From UBA2334 sp964396895 (lineage in GTDB: Bacteria; Pseudomonadota; Gammaproteobacteria; Burkholderiales; Burkholderiaceae_C): 64,000 bases of DNA. Under the pieces are notes generated by a model. The model was not told the DNA's origin and did no database searches. It saw nothing but the letters and a program-made list of their open reading frames with translations. Location of the stretch: NCBI GenBank assembly GCA_964396895.1, contig CAYNGJ010000015.1, positions 42,698-106,697 of the forward strand, written 5' to 3'. Positions 24,932 through 33,834 of this stretch are shown one piece after another. The translations under genes were made by a program, and so were the position numbers. How positions within the stretch are numbered: the stretch's first letter is position 1; every line of letters begins with the position of its first letter.

Positions 24932-26217
24932 CATTGCCTGCGTCTCCTGAAACATGGGCCGGGTCGGATGAGCCCATTGCTTTGCCTTCGCCTGTGCCCT
25001 CCAACACCCACGCCGTGATGGTGTCTTGGGGGGAGCGGCACGTTCAGATCGGCGGTGGTGCCCCGGTGCGCATCCAGTCCATGACCAATACCGACACCGC
25101 CGATGCGGTCGGCACCGCCATCCAGGTCAAGGAGTTGGCGCTCGCGGGTTCTGAGCTGGTGCGCATCACCGTCAACAACGAAGAAGCGGCACGGGCGGTG
25201 CCTTACATCCGCGAACAGCTGGACCGCATGGGCGTAGATGTGCCGTTGGTGGGAGATTTCCATTACAACGGCCACCGCCTGTTGGCCGACTTCCCCGATT
25301 GCGCGCAGGCCCTGTCCAAGTACCGAATCAACCCCGGCAACGTGGGCAAGGGCGACAAACGCGATCGCCAGTTTCTGCAAATGATCGAAACGGCAGCCCG
25401 GTTGGACAAGGCGGTGCGCATCGGCGTGAATTGGGGCAGTTTGGACCAGGAGCTGCTGGGCCGACTGATGGACGCCAACAGCCAGCGCACCGTGCCTTGG
25501 GATGCGCGCCAGGTCATGTACGAGGCCCTCATTTCCTCGGCACTGGACTCCGCAGCGCAAGCAGAAGCCGCAGGTTTGCCGGCCAACCGCATCATCCTGT
25601 CCTGCAAGGTCAGTGGGGTCCAAGACCTGATCGCGGTCTACCAAAGCCTGGCCCAACGTTGCCGCTATTCCCTGCACCTGGGTTTGACCGAAGCCGGCAT
25701 GGGCACCAAAGGCACTGTGGCATCGGCCACCGCACTGGCCATTCTGTTGCAACAGGGCATTGGCGACACCATCCGTGTATCGCTGACGCCAGAGCCGGGT
25801 GAGGCCAGGACGCAAGAGGTGGTGGTGGCGGCAGAAATTCTCCAGTCTCTCGGTTTGCGCTCGTTTGTGCCCAGTGTCACCGCCTGTCCCGGCTGTGGCC
25901 GCACCACCAGTACCACCTTTCAGGAACTGGCCAAACAAATTGACGACTACCTGCGCCGCTCCATGCCGGTGTGGCGCACCCAATATCCCGGCGTGGAATC
26001 GCTGAAGGTCGCCGTGATGGGCTGCATCGTCAACGGCCCCGGCGAGAGCAAGCATGCGGACATCGGCATCAGCCTGCCCGGCACCGGGGAGGCCCCGGCC
26101 GCGCCCGTGTTCATCGACGGGGAAAAAAGGCTCACCCTGCGGGGCAATGGCATTGCCCAAGAATTCCAGTCTGTGGTCGAAAACTACATCCAACAACGCT
26201 TTGGTGCCCAAGCCTGA
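24928..26217 (+). CDS. ispG: 4-hydroxy-3-methylbut-2-enyl-diphosphate synthase
   Basis: IspG (GcpE) carries out the penultimate step of the MEP isoprenoid pathway with a [4Fe-4S] cluster. The cluster cysteines are in CPGCGRTTS (two) and MGCIVNGPGESKHAD (one). The TIM-barrel part starts with PVRIQSMTNTDT. The 429-residue length matches the long betaproteobacterial form. ATGA overlap with rodZ shows cotranscription, and hisS follows 24 bases later. Confidence 0.96.
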   Translation: MTLPASPETWAGSDEPIALPSPVPSNTHAVMVSWGERHVQIGGGAPVRIQSMTNTDTADAVGTAIQVKELALAGSELVRITVNNEEAARAVPYIREQLDRMGVDVPLVGDFHYNGHRLLADFPDCAQALSKYRINPGNVGKGDKRDRQFLQMIETAARLDKAVRIGVNWGSLDQELLGRLMDANSQRTVPWDARQVMYEALISSALDSAAQAEAAGLPANRIILSCKVSGVQDLIAVYQSLAQRCRYSLHLGLTEAGMGTKGTVASATALAILLQQGIGDTIRVSLTPEPGEARTQEVVVAAEILQSLGLRSFVPSVTACPGCGRTTSTTFQELAKQIDDYLRRSMPVWRTQYPGVESLKVAVMGCIVNGPGESKHADIGISLPGTGEAPAAPVFIDGEKRLTLRGNGIAQEFQSVVENYIQQRFGAQA

Positions 26218-26241
26218 CGGACAGAACACCTATTTTTTAAC

Positions 26242-27540
26242 ATGGCCGAAAAAATCACCGCCGTCAAAGGCATGAATGACATTCTCCCTGCCGATTCGGC
26301 GGGCTGGGAATGGTTGGAGCAACACCTGCGCACCCTCATGGTGGCCTATGGCTACCGCAACATGCGCACACCCATTGTCGAACCCACGGCGCTGTTTGTT
26401 CGTGGCCTGGGCGAAGTGACCGACATCGTGGAAAAGGAGATGTACTCCTTCGAGGACAGGCTGAATGGCGAGGCACTCACCCTCAGGCCAGAGAACACCG
26501 CAGGGGTGGTGCGTGCCGTGGTGGAGCACTCCATGCTGTACGAAGGTGGCAAGCGGTTGTATTACATGGGGCCCATGTTTCGGCACGAAAAGCCCCAACG
26601 CGGGCGCTACCGGCAGTTTCACCAGTTTGGCGCCGAGGCCTTGGGGTTTGCCGGGCCTGACGTGGATGCAGAGCTCATCCTCATGGCCTGCGACCTGTGG
26701 CAACGCCTGGGTCTGCGGGGGATTCGGCTGGAGATCAACAGTTTGGGCCAGCCTGCGGAGCGTCTGCAGCACCGGCAGGCCCTGATCAGTCATTTCGAGG
26801 CGCATGCCGACGTGCTGGACGAGGACGCCCGTCGCCGTCTGCACAGCAATCCCTTGCGCATTCTGGACACCAAAAACCCCGCTATGCAGGCCATGGTCAA
26901 CTCGGCCCCTCGCCTGATGGACTGTCTGGGCGAAGCGTCACTGGCCCATTTCAACGGCCTGCGCGCCATCCTGGATGCCAATGGCGTGGCCTACACCATC
27001 AACCCCCGACTGGTGCGGGGCATGGATTACTACAACCTGTCGGTGTTTGAGTTTGTGACCGACCAGTTGGGGGCGCAGGGCACAGTGTGTGCCGGCGGCC
27101 GCTACGATGGCTTGGTGGCCCAGGTGGGCGGCAAGCCCGCACCGGCGGTGGGTTGGGCATTGGGCATGGAGCGCATTCTCGAATTGCTCAAGGTGGACAG
27201 CCTGTTGCCCGCGCCCCAGCCAGTGGACGTGTTTGCCGTGGTGCCGGATGCGTCTGCCGCGCCTGTTGTGGCACGCGTGTTGCGCGCACTGCGGCAGCAG
27301 GGTGTGAACGTGCAAATGCACGCAGCGGGCGCGGACGGCCAGGGCAGCATGAAGTCCCAGTTCAAAAAGGCGGATGCCAGCCAGGCACCGTTTGCCCTGA
27401 TTTTTGGCCAAGACGAATTGTCACAACAGCGGGTGGCCCTCAAACCCCTGCGCGCCGATGCCGATGGCAATGCGGGCGCCCAGCGCCTGCTGGACTTGGC
27501 CACCGTTGACCATTGGGCCGCTGAACTGAAGCGGTCCTGA
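26242..27540 (+). CDS. hisS: Histidyl-tRNA synthetase
   Basis: HisS charges tRNA-His. The 432-residue class IIa enzyme shows KGMNDILPADS at the start and motif 2 FRHEKPQRGRYRQFHQFGAE. The histidine loop is LVRGMDYYNLSVFEFV, and motif 3 is GWALGMERILELL. The C-terminal anticodon domain (VDVFAVVPD...) is present. Note that a second HisRS-like gene, hisZ, lies about 7.4 kb downstream; its fold is related but its role is different. Confidence 0.97.
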   Translation: MAEKITAVKGMNDILPADSAGWEWLEQHLRTLMVAYGYRNMRTPIVEPTALFVRGLGEVTDIVEKEMYSFEDRLNGEALTLRPENTAGVVRAVVEHSMLYEGGKRLYYMGPMFRHEKPQRGRYRQFHQFGAEALGFAGPDVDAELILMACDLWQRLGLRGIRLEINSLGQPAERLQHRQALISHFEAHADVLDEDARRRLHSNPLRILDTKNPAMQAMVNSAPRLMDCLGEASLAHFNGLRAILDANGVAYTINPRLVRGMDYYNLSVFEFVTDQLGAQGTVCAGGRYDGLVAQVGGKPAPAVGWALGMERILELLKVDSLLPAPQPVDVFAVVPDASAAPVVARVLRALRQQGVNVQMHAAGADGQGSMKSQFKKADASQAPFALIFGQDELSQQRVALKPLRADADGNAGAQRLLDLATVDHWAAELKRS

Positions 27541-27603
27541 CCATTTTCGGGTGCGGAGCCCTTCCCACCTAGAATCCCTCACTTCCACCACCACGTACCT
27601 TTC

Positions 27604-28266
27604 ATGGCCCAAAGTCTCGATCTCGAAGAACAGGAACAGCTTGACCAGATCAAGCACTTCTGGAAACGCTACGGCAACCTCATCACCTGGGTGCTGCTGG
27701 CCGCCAGCGTGTCCTTTGCTGCGTGGAATGGCTGGCAGTTCTGGCAGCACAAGCAGGCCTCGGGCGCAGCCGTCCTGTTCGATGAAATCGAAAGGGCCGT
27801 GGCGGACAAGGACGCCACCCGCATGGAGCGCACCCTGACTGACATGAAGGCGCAATTTGGCAGCACGGTCTATGCCCAGCAGGGGGCTTTGCTGGCTGCG
27901 CATGGCCTGTCCGCCGCAGGCGATGCCCCCAAAGCCCGGCAGGCCCTGGAATGGGCCGCCGGGCAAAACAAGGACGAAGGCCTGCAGGCGATTGCCCGCC
28001 TGCGTCTGGCGGGTTTGCTGATGGAAAATGGCACCCCCGAAGAGGCCAAAAAGTCGCTGGAGGCGACCATGCCCACTGCCTTCGAGGGCCTGCTGGCGGA
28101 TCGCCAGGGCGACCTGCACCTGCGGGCCGGTCAGTCTGACCAGGCCCGTCAAGCCTACCTCAAGGCCTACCAACTGCTGGCCGACACCACGGAGTACCGT
28201 CGCCTGGTGGAAATCAAGCTCAACGCACTGGGCGTGGACCCCACACCGGCCGCCGCCAAGTCATGA
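27604..28266 (+). CDS. yfgM: YfgM family tetratricopeptide protein
   Basis: YfgM is an inner-membrane protein attached to SecYEG that works with the periplasmic chaperone PpiD. The 220-residue protein has a short cytoplasmic start and one membrane segment (LITWVLLAASVSFAAWNGW). A periplasmic TPR region with GLQAIARLRLAGLLMENGTPEEA follows. A TAGAAT element near 27570 could serve as -10. The stop overlaps the longest bamB frame, and the hisS-yfgM-bamB-der order is a conserved block. Confidence 0.92.
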   Translation: MAQSLDLEEQEQLDQIKHFWKRYGNLITWVLLAASVSFAAWNGWQFWQHKQASGAAVLFDEIERAVADKDATRMERTLTDMKAQFGSTVYAQQGALLAAHGLSAAGDAPKARQALEWAAGQNKDEGLQAIARLRLAGLLMENGTPEEAKKSLEATMPTAFEGLLADRQGDLHLRAGQSDQARQAYLKAYQLLADTTEYRRLVEIKLNALGVDPTPAAAKS

Positions 28267-28278
28267 CCCATCATAATT

Positions 28279-28337
28279 TGAGGAAAAATATGCCTCTAGC
28301 GCTTATATATAAAGGCTTTTCAGCTATTGTTATTGCA
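28279..28337 (+). repeat. GCGC-N19-AGCT dispersed repeat, copy B (encodes the bamB start)
   Basis: GCGC is at 28299-28302 and AGCTA at 28322-28326, with exactly 19 bases between. Upstream GGAAAAATATGCCTCTA and downstream TTGTTATTGC match the family flanks. The copy covers the ribosome site, ATG 28290 and most of the signal-peptide codons of bamB, so the repeat has been taken into a coding sequence. Confidence 0.7.
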
Positions 28338-29417
28338 AGCGCCTTGGTGGCATGCTCCTCATCGGGCAACCGACCCAAGCCAGCCGAGCTGACCCCTTTG
28401 CTGCCCATGATGTCGGTGCGCCAGGTTTGGGTGAACCCGGTGGGCGCCAGTGCCACCCCCATGACGCTCTCGGTGAACGGTGACCGCGTGTCCGTCGCCT
28501 CCGGCAACGGTACCGTGGCCCAGGTGGATGTGAACACCGGTGCCGATGTCTGGCGCGTGGTCTTGGGCACGCCGCTGTCTGCGGGCGTCGGTTCTGATGG
28601 CCACATGGCCGCAGTCGTCAGCCAACGCAACGACCTGATTGCGCTGGTGGCGGGCAAAGAAGTGTGGCGCCAGCGCTTGCCCTCGGCCGCCTACACCGCG
28701 CCATTGGTGGCCGGGCAACGGGTGTTTGTGCTGGGCGCAGACCGCTCTGTCACCGCGTTTGACGGCAACTCAGGCGCCCGTTTGTGGACCCAGTCCCGCA
28801 CTGGCGAACCGCTGGTGCTTCGCCAGTCTGGCGTGCTGCTCGCGGTGGGCGACACACTGGTGGCGGGTTTGGGTGGCCGCATGGTTGGATTCAACCCCAA
28901 CAACGGCAACACCCGCTGGGACGTGCAGCTCGCCGTGCCCAAAGGTGCCAATGACATCGAGCGCATGGTGGATTTGGTGGGCCCCATCAGCCGCGCTGGC
29001 AATGAGGTCTGCGCGCGCGCTTTCCAGACCGCAATTGCCTGCGTCGACGCCCAGCGTGGTCGCCTGAAATGGACACAAGCCGCCGATGGCCGCAGTGGCC
29101 TGGGCGGAGACGAGCGCTGGCTGTTTGGTGCTGAGTCTGATGGGCGAGTCGTCGCTTGGCAGCGCGACACTGGCCAAAAGGCTTGGACATACTCTGGTCT
29201 GCTGCACCGTAACGCCCTCAGCCCCTTGCTGCTGGGCCGCTCACTGGCCACTGCAGACGGGTTCGGTTTTATTCACCTGCTGTCCCGGGAAGACGGCAGT
29301 CCCATGGCCCGCCTGACCACCGATGGTTCCCCCATCCACACCGCCCCTGTGCTGGCCGGTGACACCCTGCTGGCCCTCACGCAAAATGGCAATATGTTTG
29401 CCTGGCGTCCACAATAA
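28290..29417 (+). CDS. bamB: Outer membrane assembly lipoprotein BamB
   Basis: BamB is the beta-propeller lipoprotein of the BAM complex. The lipoprotein signal is IVIASALVAC, followed by SSSGNRPKP. The propeller is built from PQQ-like blades such as QVDVNTGADVWRVVLG, AFDGNSGARLWTQSRTGEPLVL and DTGQKAWTYSGL. ATG 28290 has AGGA six bases before it and is preferred to ATG 28263, which overlaps yfgM. This gives 375 residues. The codons for the first 16 or so residues (MPLALIYKGFSAIVIA) fall inside a dispersed genomic repeat. Confidence 0.93.
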   Translation: MPLALIYKGFSAIVIASALVACSSSGNRPKPAELTPLLPMMSVRQVWVNPVGASATPMTLSVNGDRVSVASGNGTVAQVDVNTGADVWRVVLGTPLSAGVGSDGHMAAVVSQRNDLIALVAGKEVWRQRLPSAAYTAPLVAGQRVFVLGADRSVTAFDGNSGARLWTQSRTGEPLVLRQSGVLLAVGDTLVAGLGGRMVGFNPNNGNTRWDVQLAVPKGANDIERMVDLVGPISRAGNEVCARAFQTAIACVDAQRGRLKWTQAADGRSGLGGDERWLFGAESDGRVVAWQRDTGQKAWTYSGLLHRNALSPLLLGRSLATADGFGFIHLLSREDGSPMARLTTDGSPIHTAPVLAGDTLLALTQNGNMFAWRPQ

Positions 29418-29456
29418 CGGACCACTCGGTCCAACCACTACCCGAATTTTTCAGTT

Positions 29457-30794
29457 TTGAAACCCGTTCTGGCCCTCGTCGGGCGCCCCAATGTGGGCAA
29501 ATCCACCCTGTTCAACCGCCTGACCAAGTCCAGGGATGCCATCGTGGCCGATTTCGCCGGCCTCACGCGCGATCGGCACTACGGCAATGGCCGGTTGGGC
29601 AACCGCGAGTTCATCGTGGTCGACACCGGTGGATTTGAACCCGATGCCGGTGACGGCAGCATCTACAAGGAAATGGCGAAGCAAACCCGCCAAGCGGTGG
29701 CCGAGGCAGACGTGGTCATGTTTGTGGTGGATGCCCGCGCCGGTGTCAGTGCCCAAGACCACGACATTGCCAACTACCTTCGGCGGCTGGGCAAGCCCTG
29801 TTTGCTGGTGGCCAACAAGGCCGAGGGCATGCAGGACGGTGTCAAATTGTCCGAGTTCTTTGAGCTGGGTTTGGGCGAAGTGCTGGCCGTGTCGGCCTCC
29901 CATGGCCAGGGTGTTCGCTCCCTGACCGAAGTGGCCCTGGACCTGTTGCCACCGGTGCCGGAAGACGATGACACCCCCGAAGACCCCAGCGTGATCAAGC
30001 TCGCCGTGGCCGGTCGGCCCAACGTGGGCAAGAGCACACTCATCAATGCTTGGCTGGGAGAGGAGCGTCTGGTGGCCTACGACATGCCGGGCACCACGCG
30101 CGACGCCATTTCCATCCCGTTTGAGCGCGACGGCCGCAAATTCGAACTGATCGACACGGCTGGCATACGCCGCAAGGGCAAGGTGTTTGAGGCCATTGAG
30201 AAATTCTCCGTCGTCAAAACCCTGCAAGCCATCGAAAACGCCCATGTGGTGTTGCTGCTGTTGGATGCCACGCAGGGGGTGACCGAGCAGGACGCGCACA
30301 TCGCTGGCTTCATTTTGGAGAGCGGGCGGGCGGTGGTGCTGGCCATCAACAAATGGGATGCCGTGGACGAGTACCAGCGGCAGGTGGTGGAGCGGTCGGT
30401 TGAACAGCGCTTGGCCTTCATGAAGTTCGCCGCCATGCACCTCATTTCTGCCAAAAAACGGCAGGGACTGGCCCCGGTCTGGAAGTCCATCGCCCAGGCC
30501 CACGAAGCTGCGAACCGGAAAATGCCCACCCCCGTGCTGACCCGCCTGCTGCTGGAAGCGCTGCAATTTCAGGCGCCACAACGGGGTGGCATGTACCGGC
30601 CCAAGCCACGGTACGCGCACCAGGGTGGCATGAACCCACCGGTGATCGTCATCCATGGCAACTCGCTGGAAAACATCACCGAGTCGTACAAGCGTTTTCT
30701 GGAAGGACGTTTCCGCAAAGCCTTTGACTTGGTGGGTACGCCACTGCGGATTGAGATGAAAACCTCGGACAATCCCTACAAAGACCAAGATTGA
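29457..30794 (+). CDS. der: Ribosome biogenesis GTPase Der
   Basis: Der (EngA) is a double-GTPase needed for 50S subunit assembly. The first G domain starts LVGRPNVGKSTLFNRLT and the second AGRPNVGKSTLINAWLG. Each is followed by its DTGG or DTAG switch and an NKxD motif (NKAE, NKWD). The KH-like C-terminal domain covers about residues 355-445. The start codon is TTG at 29457 (TTG AAA CCC), with no ATG in a fitting place. The same TTGAAACCC start appears on hflX nearby. Confidence 0.96.
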   Translation: MKPVLALVGRPNVGKSTLFNRLTKSRDAIVADFAGLTRDRHYGNGRLGNREFIVVDTGGFEPDAGDGSIYKEMAKQTRQAVAEADVVMFVVDARAGVSAQDHDIANYLRRLGKPCLLVANKAEGMQDGVKLSEFFELGLGEVLAVSASHGQGVRSLTEVALDLLPPVPEDDDTPEDPSVIKLAVAGRPNVGKSTLINAWLGEERLVAYDMPGTTRDAISIPFERDGRKFELIDTAGIRRKGKVFEAIEKFSVVKTLQAIENAHVVLLLLDATQGVTEQDAHIAGFILESGRAVVLAINKWDAVDEYQRQVVERSVEQRLAFMKFAAMHLISAKKRQGLAPVWKSIAQAHEAANRKMPTPVLTRLLLEALQFQAPQRGGMYRPKPRYAHQGGMNPPVIVIHGNSLENITESYKRFLEGRFRKAFDLVGTPLRIEMKTSDNPYKDQD

Positions 30795-30867
30795 AGGTGG
30801 GGCCAACCGCAGCCCGCGAGGCTGTGGTATGGTCCTATCCCCATCACTTTTGAACACGGAACATATC

Positions 30868-31122
30868 GTGAGCAATAACAAAGGCCAACTCTTGCAAGAC
30901 CCTTTTCTGAACCAGCTCCGGCGCGAACATGTGCCGGTATCCATTTACCTGGTCAACGGCATCAAGCTGCAAGGGCAAATCGAATCTTTCGATCAGTACG
31001 TGGTACTGCTGCGCAACACCGTGACCCAAATGGTCTACAAGCACGCCATTTCCACCATCGTACCCGGGCGCCCCGTGCAGTTTTCTGCTGCGCCTGCTGA
31101 CGAAAGCACCTCAGCCAGCTGA
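30868..31122 (+). CDS. hfq: RNA chaperone Hfq
   Basis: Hfq is the hexameric Sm-like protein that pairs small RNAs with messages. The 84-residue protein begins SNNKGQLLQDPFLNQLRREHVPVSIYLVNGIKLQGQ (seen in parts), the Sm1 motif. Sm2 is YKHAIS. The start is GTG at 30868, fitting the usual N-terminus; the ORF could extend upstream but without homology. An imperfect hairpin at 30807-30827 lies between der and hfq. The C-terminal tail is short and Ala/Ser-rich. Confidence 0.97.
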   Translation: MSNNKGQLLQDPFLNQLRREHVPVSIYLVNGIKLQGQIESFDQYVVLLRNTVTQMVYKHAISTIVPGRPVQFSAAPADESTSAS

Positions 31123-31176
31123 TCTGCTCTGGCCTCCGAAAACGGTGGCCACAGCCTGCCCACCGCTTTCGCACCA

Positions 31177-32385
31177 TTGAAACCCATACCCACCACCGCT
31201 GGCGCCATCCCTTCAGTCATACTGGCGGGGGTCGACTTTGGTGTTCCCCATTTCGACGGTGAACTGGACGAGTTGGCCCAGTTGGCTGAGACGGCTGGCT
31301 TTCGGGTGGCGGACAAACTCACTTGCAAGCGCAGGGCACCCGACCCGGCGTTGTTTGTGGGCTCGGGCAAAGCCGCTGAGCTCAAGCTGATGGTGGATGC
31401 CCAGGGAGCCAGCGAGGTTCTGTTCGATCAAGCGCTGAGTCCAGCCCAACAGCGCAACCTGGAACGTTTTTTGGGTGTGGCCGTGAACGACCGGACATTG
31501 CTCATATTGGAAATTTTTGCGCAACGCGCCCGCAGCCACGAGGGTAAACTGCAGGTGGAGCTGGCCCGCTTGCAATACCTGTCGACCCGATTGGTGCGCC
31601 GCTGGTCGCACCTGGAGCGCCAGCGTGGCGGTGTGGGTCACCGCGGTGGTCCGGGTGAAACCCAGATTGAGCTTGACCGCCGGATGCTGTCCGACAGTGT
31701 CAAACGCACCCGTGAGCGGTTGGAAAAAGTCAAAAAGCAGCGTGCCACCCAGCGCAAACAGCGCGACCGCCGCCAAGCCTTCAACGTCTCACTGGTGGGC
31801 TACACCAACGCGGGCAAATCCTCGCTGTTCAACGCCCTCGTCAAGGCGCGCAGTTACGCGGCCGACCAGTTGTTTGCCACTTTGGACACCACCACGCGCC
31901 AGTTGTACCTGGGCGATGCCGGTGGCATGGTGTCTTTGTCCGACACGGTGGGGTTCATTCGGGACTTGCCACATGGCTTGGTGGATGCTTTCTCGGCCAC
32001 CCTGCAAGAGGCTGTGGATGCCGACCTCTTGCTGCACGTGGTAGACGCTTCCAATCCCGGTTGCCTGGAGCAAATGCAAGAGGTTCAGCGCGTGCTCAAT
32101 GAGATTGGTGCAGCCGATGTACCCCAGTTGCTGGTGTTCAACAAGTTGGACGCGATGGCACCAGAATCCGTGCCCGACACCTTGATGGGGAGCATGGAAC
32201 TGGACGGGCGAGGGCTGCGCCGCGTATTTGTCAGCGCCACACAGGGAACTGGATTGCCCGAATTGCGCTCTCTCTTGGTGGAAATTGTTGCCCAGGGTAA
32301 GCGTGCCAGCGGTGGCCCCTGGGACACCGACAACCGTTTTGTGCCGACCGACGAAGCAGAGGCCGACGGTCTGGACCTCGCCTGA
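31177..32385 (+). CDS. hflX: GTPase HflX
   Basis: HflX is a ribosome-associated GTPase that splits stalled or heat-damaged ribosomes. The 402-residue protein has the HflX N-terminal domain (LFVGSGKAAELKLMV, VLFDQALSPAQQRNLE). The glycine-rich linker GGVGHRGGPGETQIE is followed by the G domain with GYTNAGKSSLFNAL and LSDTVGFIRDLPHGL. It starts with TTG at 31177. The order hfq-hflX-hflK-hflC is conserved. There is no strong promoter in the 54-base gap after hfq. Confidence 0.95.
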   Translation: MKPIPTTAGAIPSVILAGVDFGVPHFDGELDELAQLAETAGFRVADKLTCKRRAPDPALFVGSGKAAELKLMVDAQGASEVLFDQALSPAQQRNLERFLGVAVNDRTLLILEIFAQRARSHEGKLQVELARLQYLSTRLVRRWSHLERQRGGVGHRGGPGETQIELDRRMLSDSVKRTRERLEKVKKQRATQRKQRDRRQAFNVSLVGYTNAGKSSLFNALVKARSYAADQLFATLDTTTRQLYLGDAGGMVSLSDTVGFIRDLPHGLVDAFSATLQEAVDADLLLHVVDASNPGCLEQMQEVQRVLNEIGAADVPQLLVFNKLDAMAPESVPDTLMGSMELDGRGLRRVFVSATQGTGLPELRSLLVEIVAQGKRASGGPWDTDNRFVPTDEAEADGLDLA

Positions 32386-32424
32386 CATCCTTCACCCACT
32401 TTGTACCCACACGTTGTTGACACA

Positions 32425-33810
32425 ATGAACCCAATCAAGCTCTCCCGCACAGGACTGCCCAGCCGCAGTTGGTGGCGCATGTTCAACCTGAACGATCCCC
32501 GTTGGGGACGCGGGGAAGGCGGCACCGACGGGGACAGCAAGTCCCCCCGTCCCCCTGAAAGCGACGCCCCCGCACCGCCACCGACGCAGGAACCCGGGCG
32601 CAGCAACCGCCCCAATACCACGCAAGGTCCACCCGACCTGGACGAGCTGTGGCGCGACTTCAACCAAAAGCTCGGTGGTCTGCTGGGAGGTAAGGGCGGA
32701 GGCGGAGGCCGTCGGCCCAACGATGGTTCTGGTCCTTCTGGCTTCAACCCAGACCCCAAAAGTGCCGGTATTGGTTTGGGGTTGGTGGGGGTCGTGGCGT
32801 TGCTGTTCTGGGCCAGCACAGGCTTCTTCATTGTTCAGGAAGGTCAGCAAGGCGTCATCACCCAATTTGGCAAATACCATTCCACGGTGGGCGCTGGTTT
32901 CAATTGGCGCTTGCCCTATCCCATCCAGCGCCATGAACTGGTGTTTGTGACCCAGATCCGATCGGTGGATGTGGGCCGCGATGCGGTGGTGCGGGCCACA
33001 GGCCTGCGCGAATCGGCCATGCTGACGGAAGACGAAAACATCGTCGAAATCAAATTCGCCGTGCAATACCGTCTGAGTGACGCACGGGCCTATCTATTCG
33101 AAAGCCGGGACCCGGACGCCGCTGTCATCAAAGCCGCCGAAACCGCCGTGCGCGAGGTGGTGGGCAAAATGAAAATGGATGCCGCGTTGGCCGAAGAGCG
33201 TGACCAAATCGCCCCACGCGTGCGCACGCTGATGCAGAACATCTTGGACCGCTACAAGGTCGGTATTGAGGTGGTGGCCGTCAACATGCAGCAAGGGGGG
33301 GTGCGTCCACCCGAGCAGGTTCAGGCGTCGTTTGACGATGTGTTGAAGGCCGGTCAGGAACGCGAACGTATCAAGAACGAAGCCCAGGCCTACGCCAACG
33401 ACGTGGTGCCGCGCGCCGAGGGTGCAGCCTCTCGCCTGAGGGAAGAGGCAGAGGGCTACAAGCAGCGCATCGTCGCCCAGGCCAAAGGTGATTCAGAGCG
33501 CTTCCGCTCGGTATTGACCGAGTACCAAAAGGCCCCCCAGGTCACCCGTGAGCGCATGTACGTGGATGCCATGCAGTCCATGTACGGCAACGTGACCAAG
33601 GTGCTGATCGACTCCAAGCAGGGCAACAACCTGTTGTACCTGCCACTGGACAAAATCATGCAAATGACCAACGGGGGCAACGCGACCAGCACCACGGGAG
33701 GCGCAGCGGCCAGTACCCTGCCCAACCCGGTGCCCGCCAGTTCCAACAGCGGCACCACCACCAGCCGCACCCGTGACGCCGAGCGCACCCGCCAGCGCGA
33801 CGTCCGCTGA
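32425..33810 (+). CDS. hflK: FtsH-modulating protease regulator HflK
   Basis: HflK forms a large SPFH-domain cage with HflC around the FtsH protease in the inner membrane. The protein begins with a long Gly/Pro-rich disordered region. One transmembrane segment (GIGLGLVGVVALLFWASTGFFIV) and the SPFH domain (GQQGVITQFGKYHSTVGAGFNWRLP in parts) follow, with a Ser/Thr/Gly-rich tail. ATG 32425 gives 461 residues; ATG 32479, just before FNLNDPRWGRG, is an alternative start used by many homologs. hflC begins 24 bases after its stop. Confidence 0.94.
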   Translation: MNPIKLSRTGLPSRSWWRMFNLNDPRWGRGEGGTDGDSKSPRPPESDAPAPPPTQEPGRSNRPNTTQGPPDLDELWRDFNQKLGGLLGGKGGGGGRRPNDGSGPSGFNPDPKSAGIGLGLVGVVALLFWASTGFFIVQEGQQGVITQFGKYHSTVGAGFNWRLPYPIQRHELVFVTQIRSVDVGRDAVVRATGLRESAMLTEDENIVEIKFAVQYRLSDARAYLFESRDPDAAVIKAAETAVREVVGKMKMDAALAEERDQIAPRVRTLMQNILDRYKVGIEVVAVNMQQGGVRPPEQVQASFDDVLKAGQERERIKNEAQAYANDVVPRAEGAASRLREEAEGYKQRIVAQAKGDSERFRSVLTEYQKAPQVTRERMYVDAMQSMYGNVTKVLIDSKQGNNLLYLPLDKIMQMTNGGNATSTTGGAAASTLPNPVPASSNSGTTTSRTRDAERTRQRDVR

Positions 33811-33834
33811 AGCCGTACATAGGAAGCAGACAAA

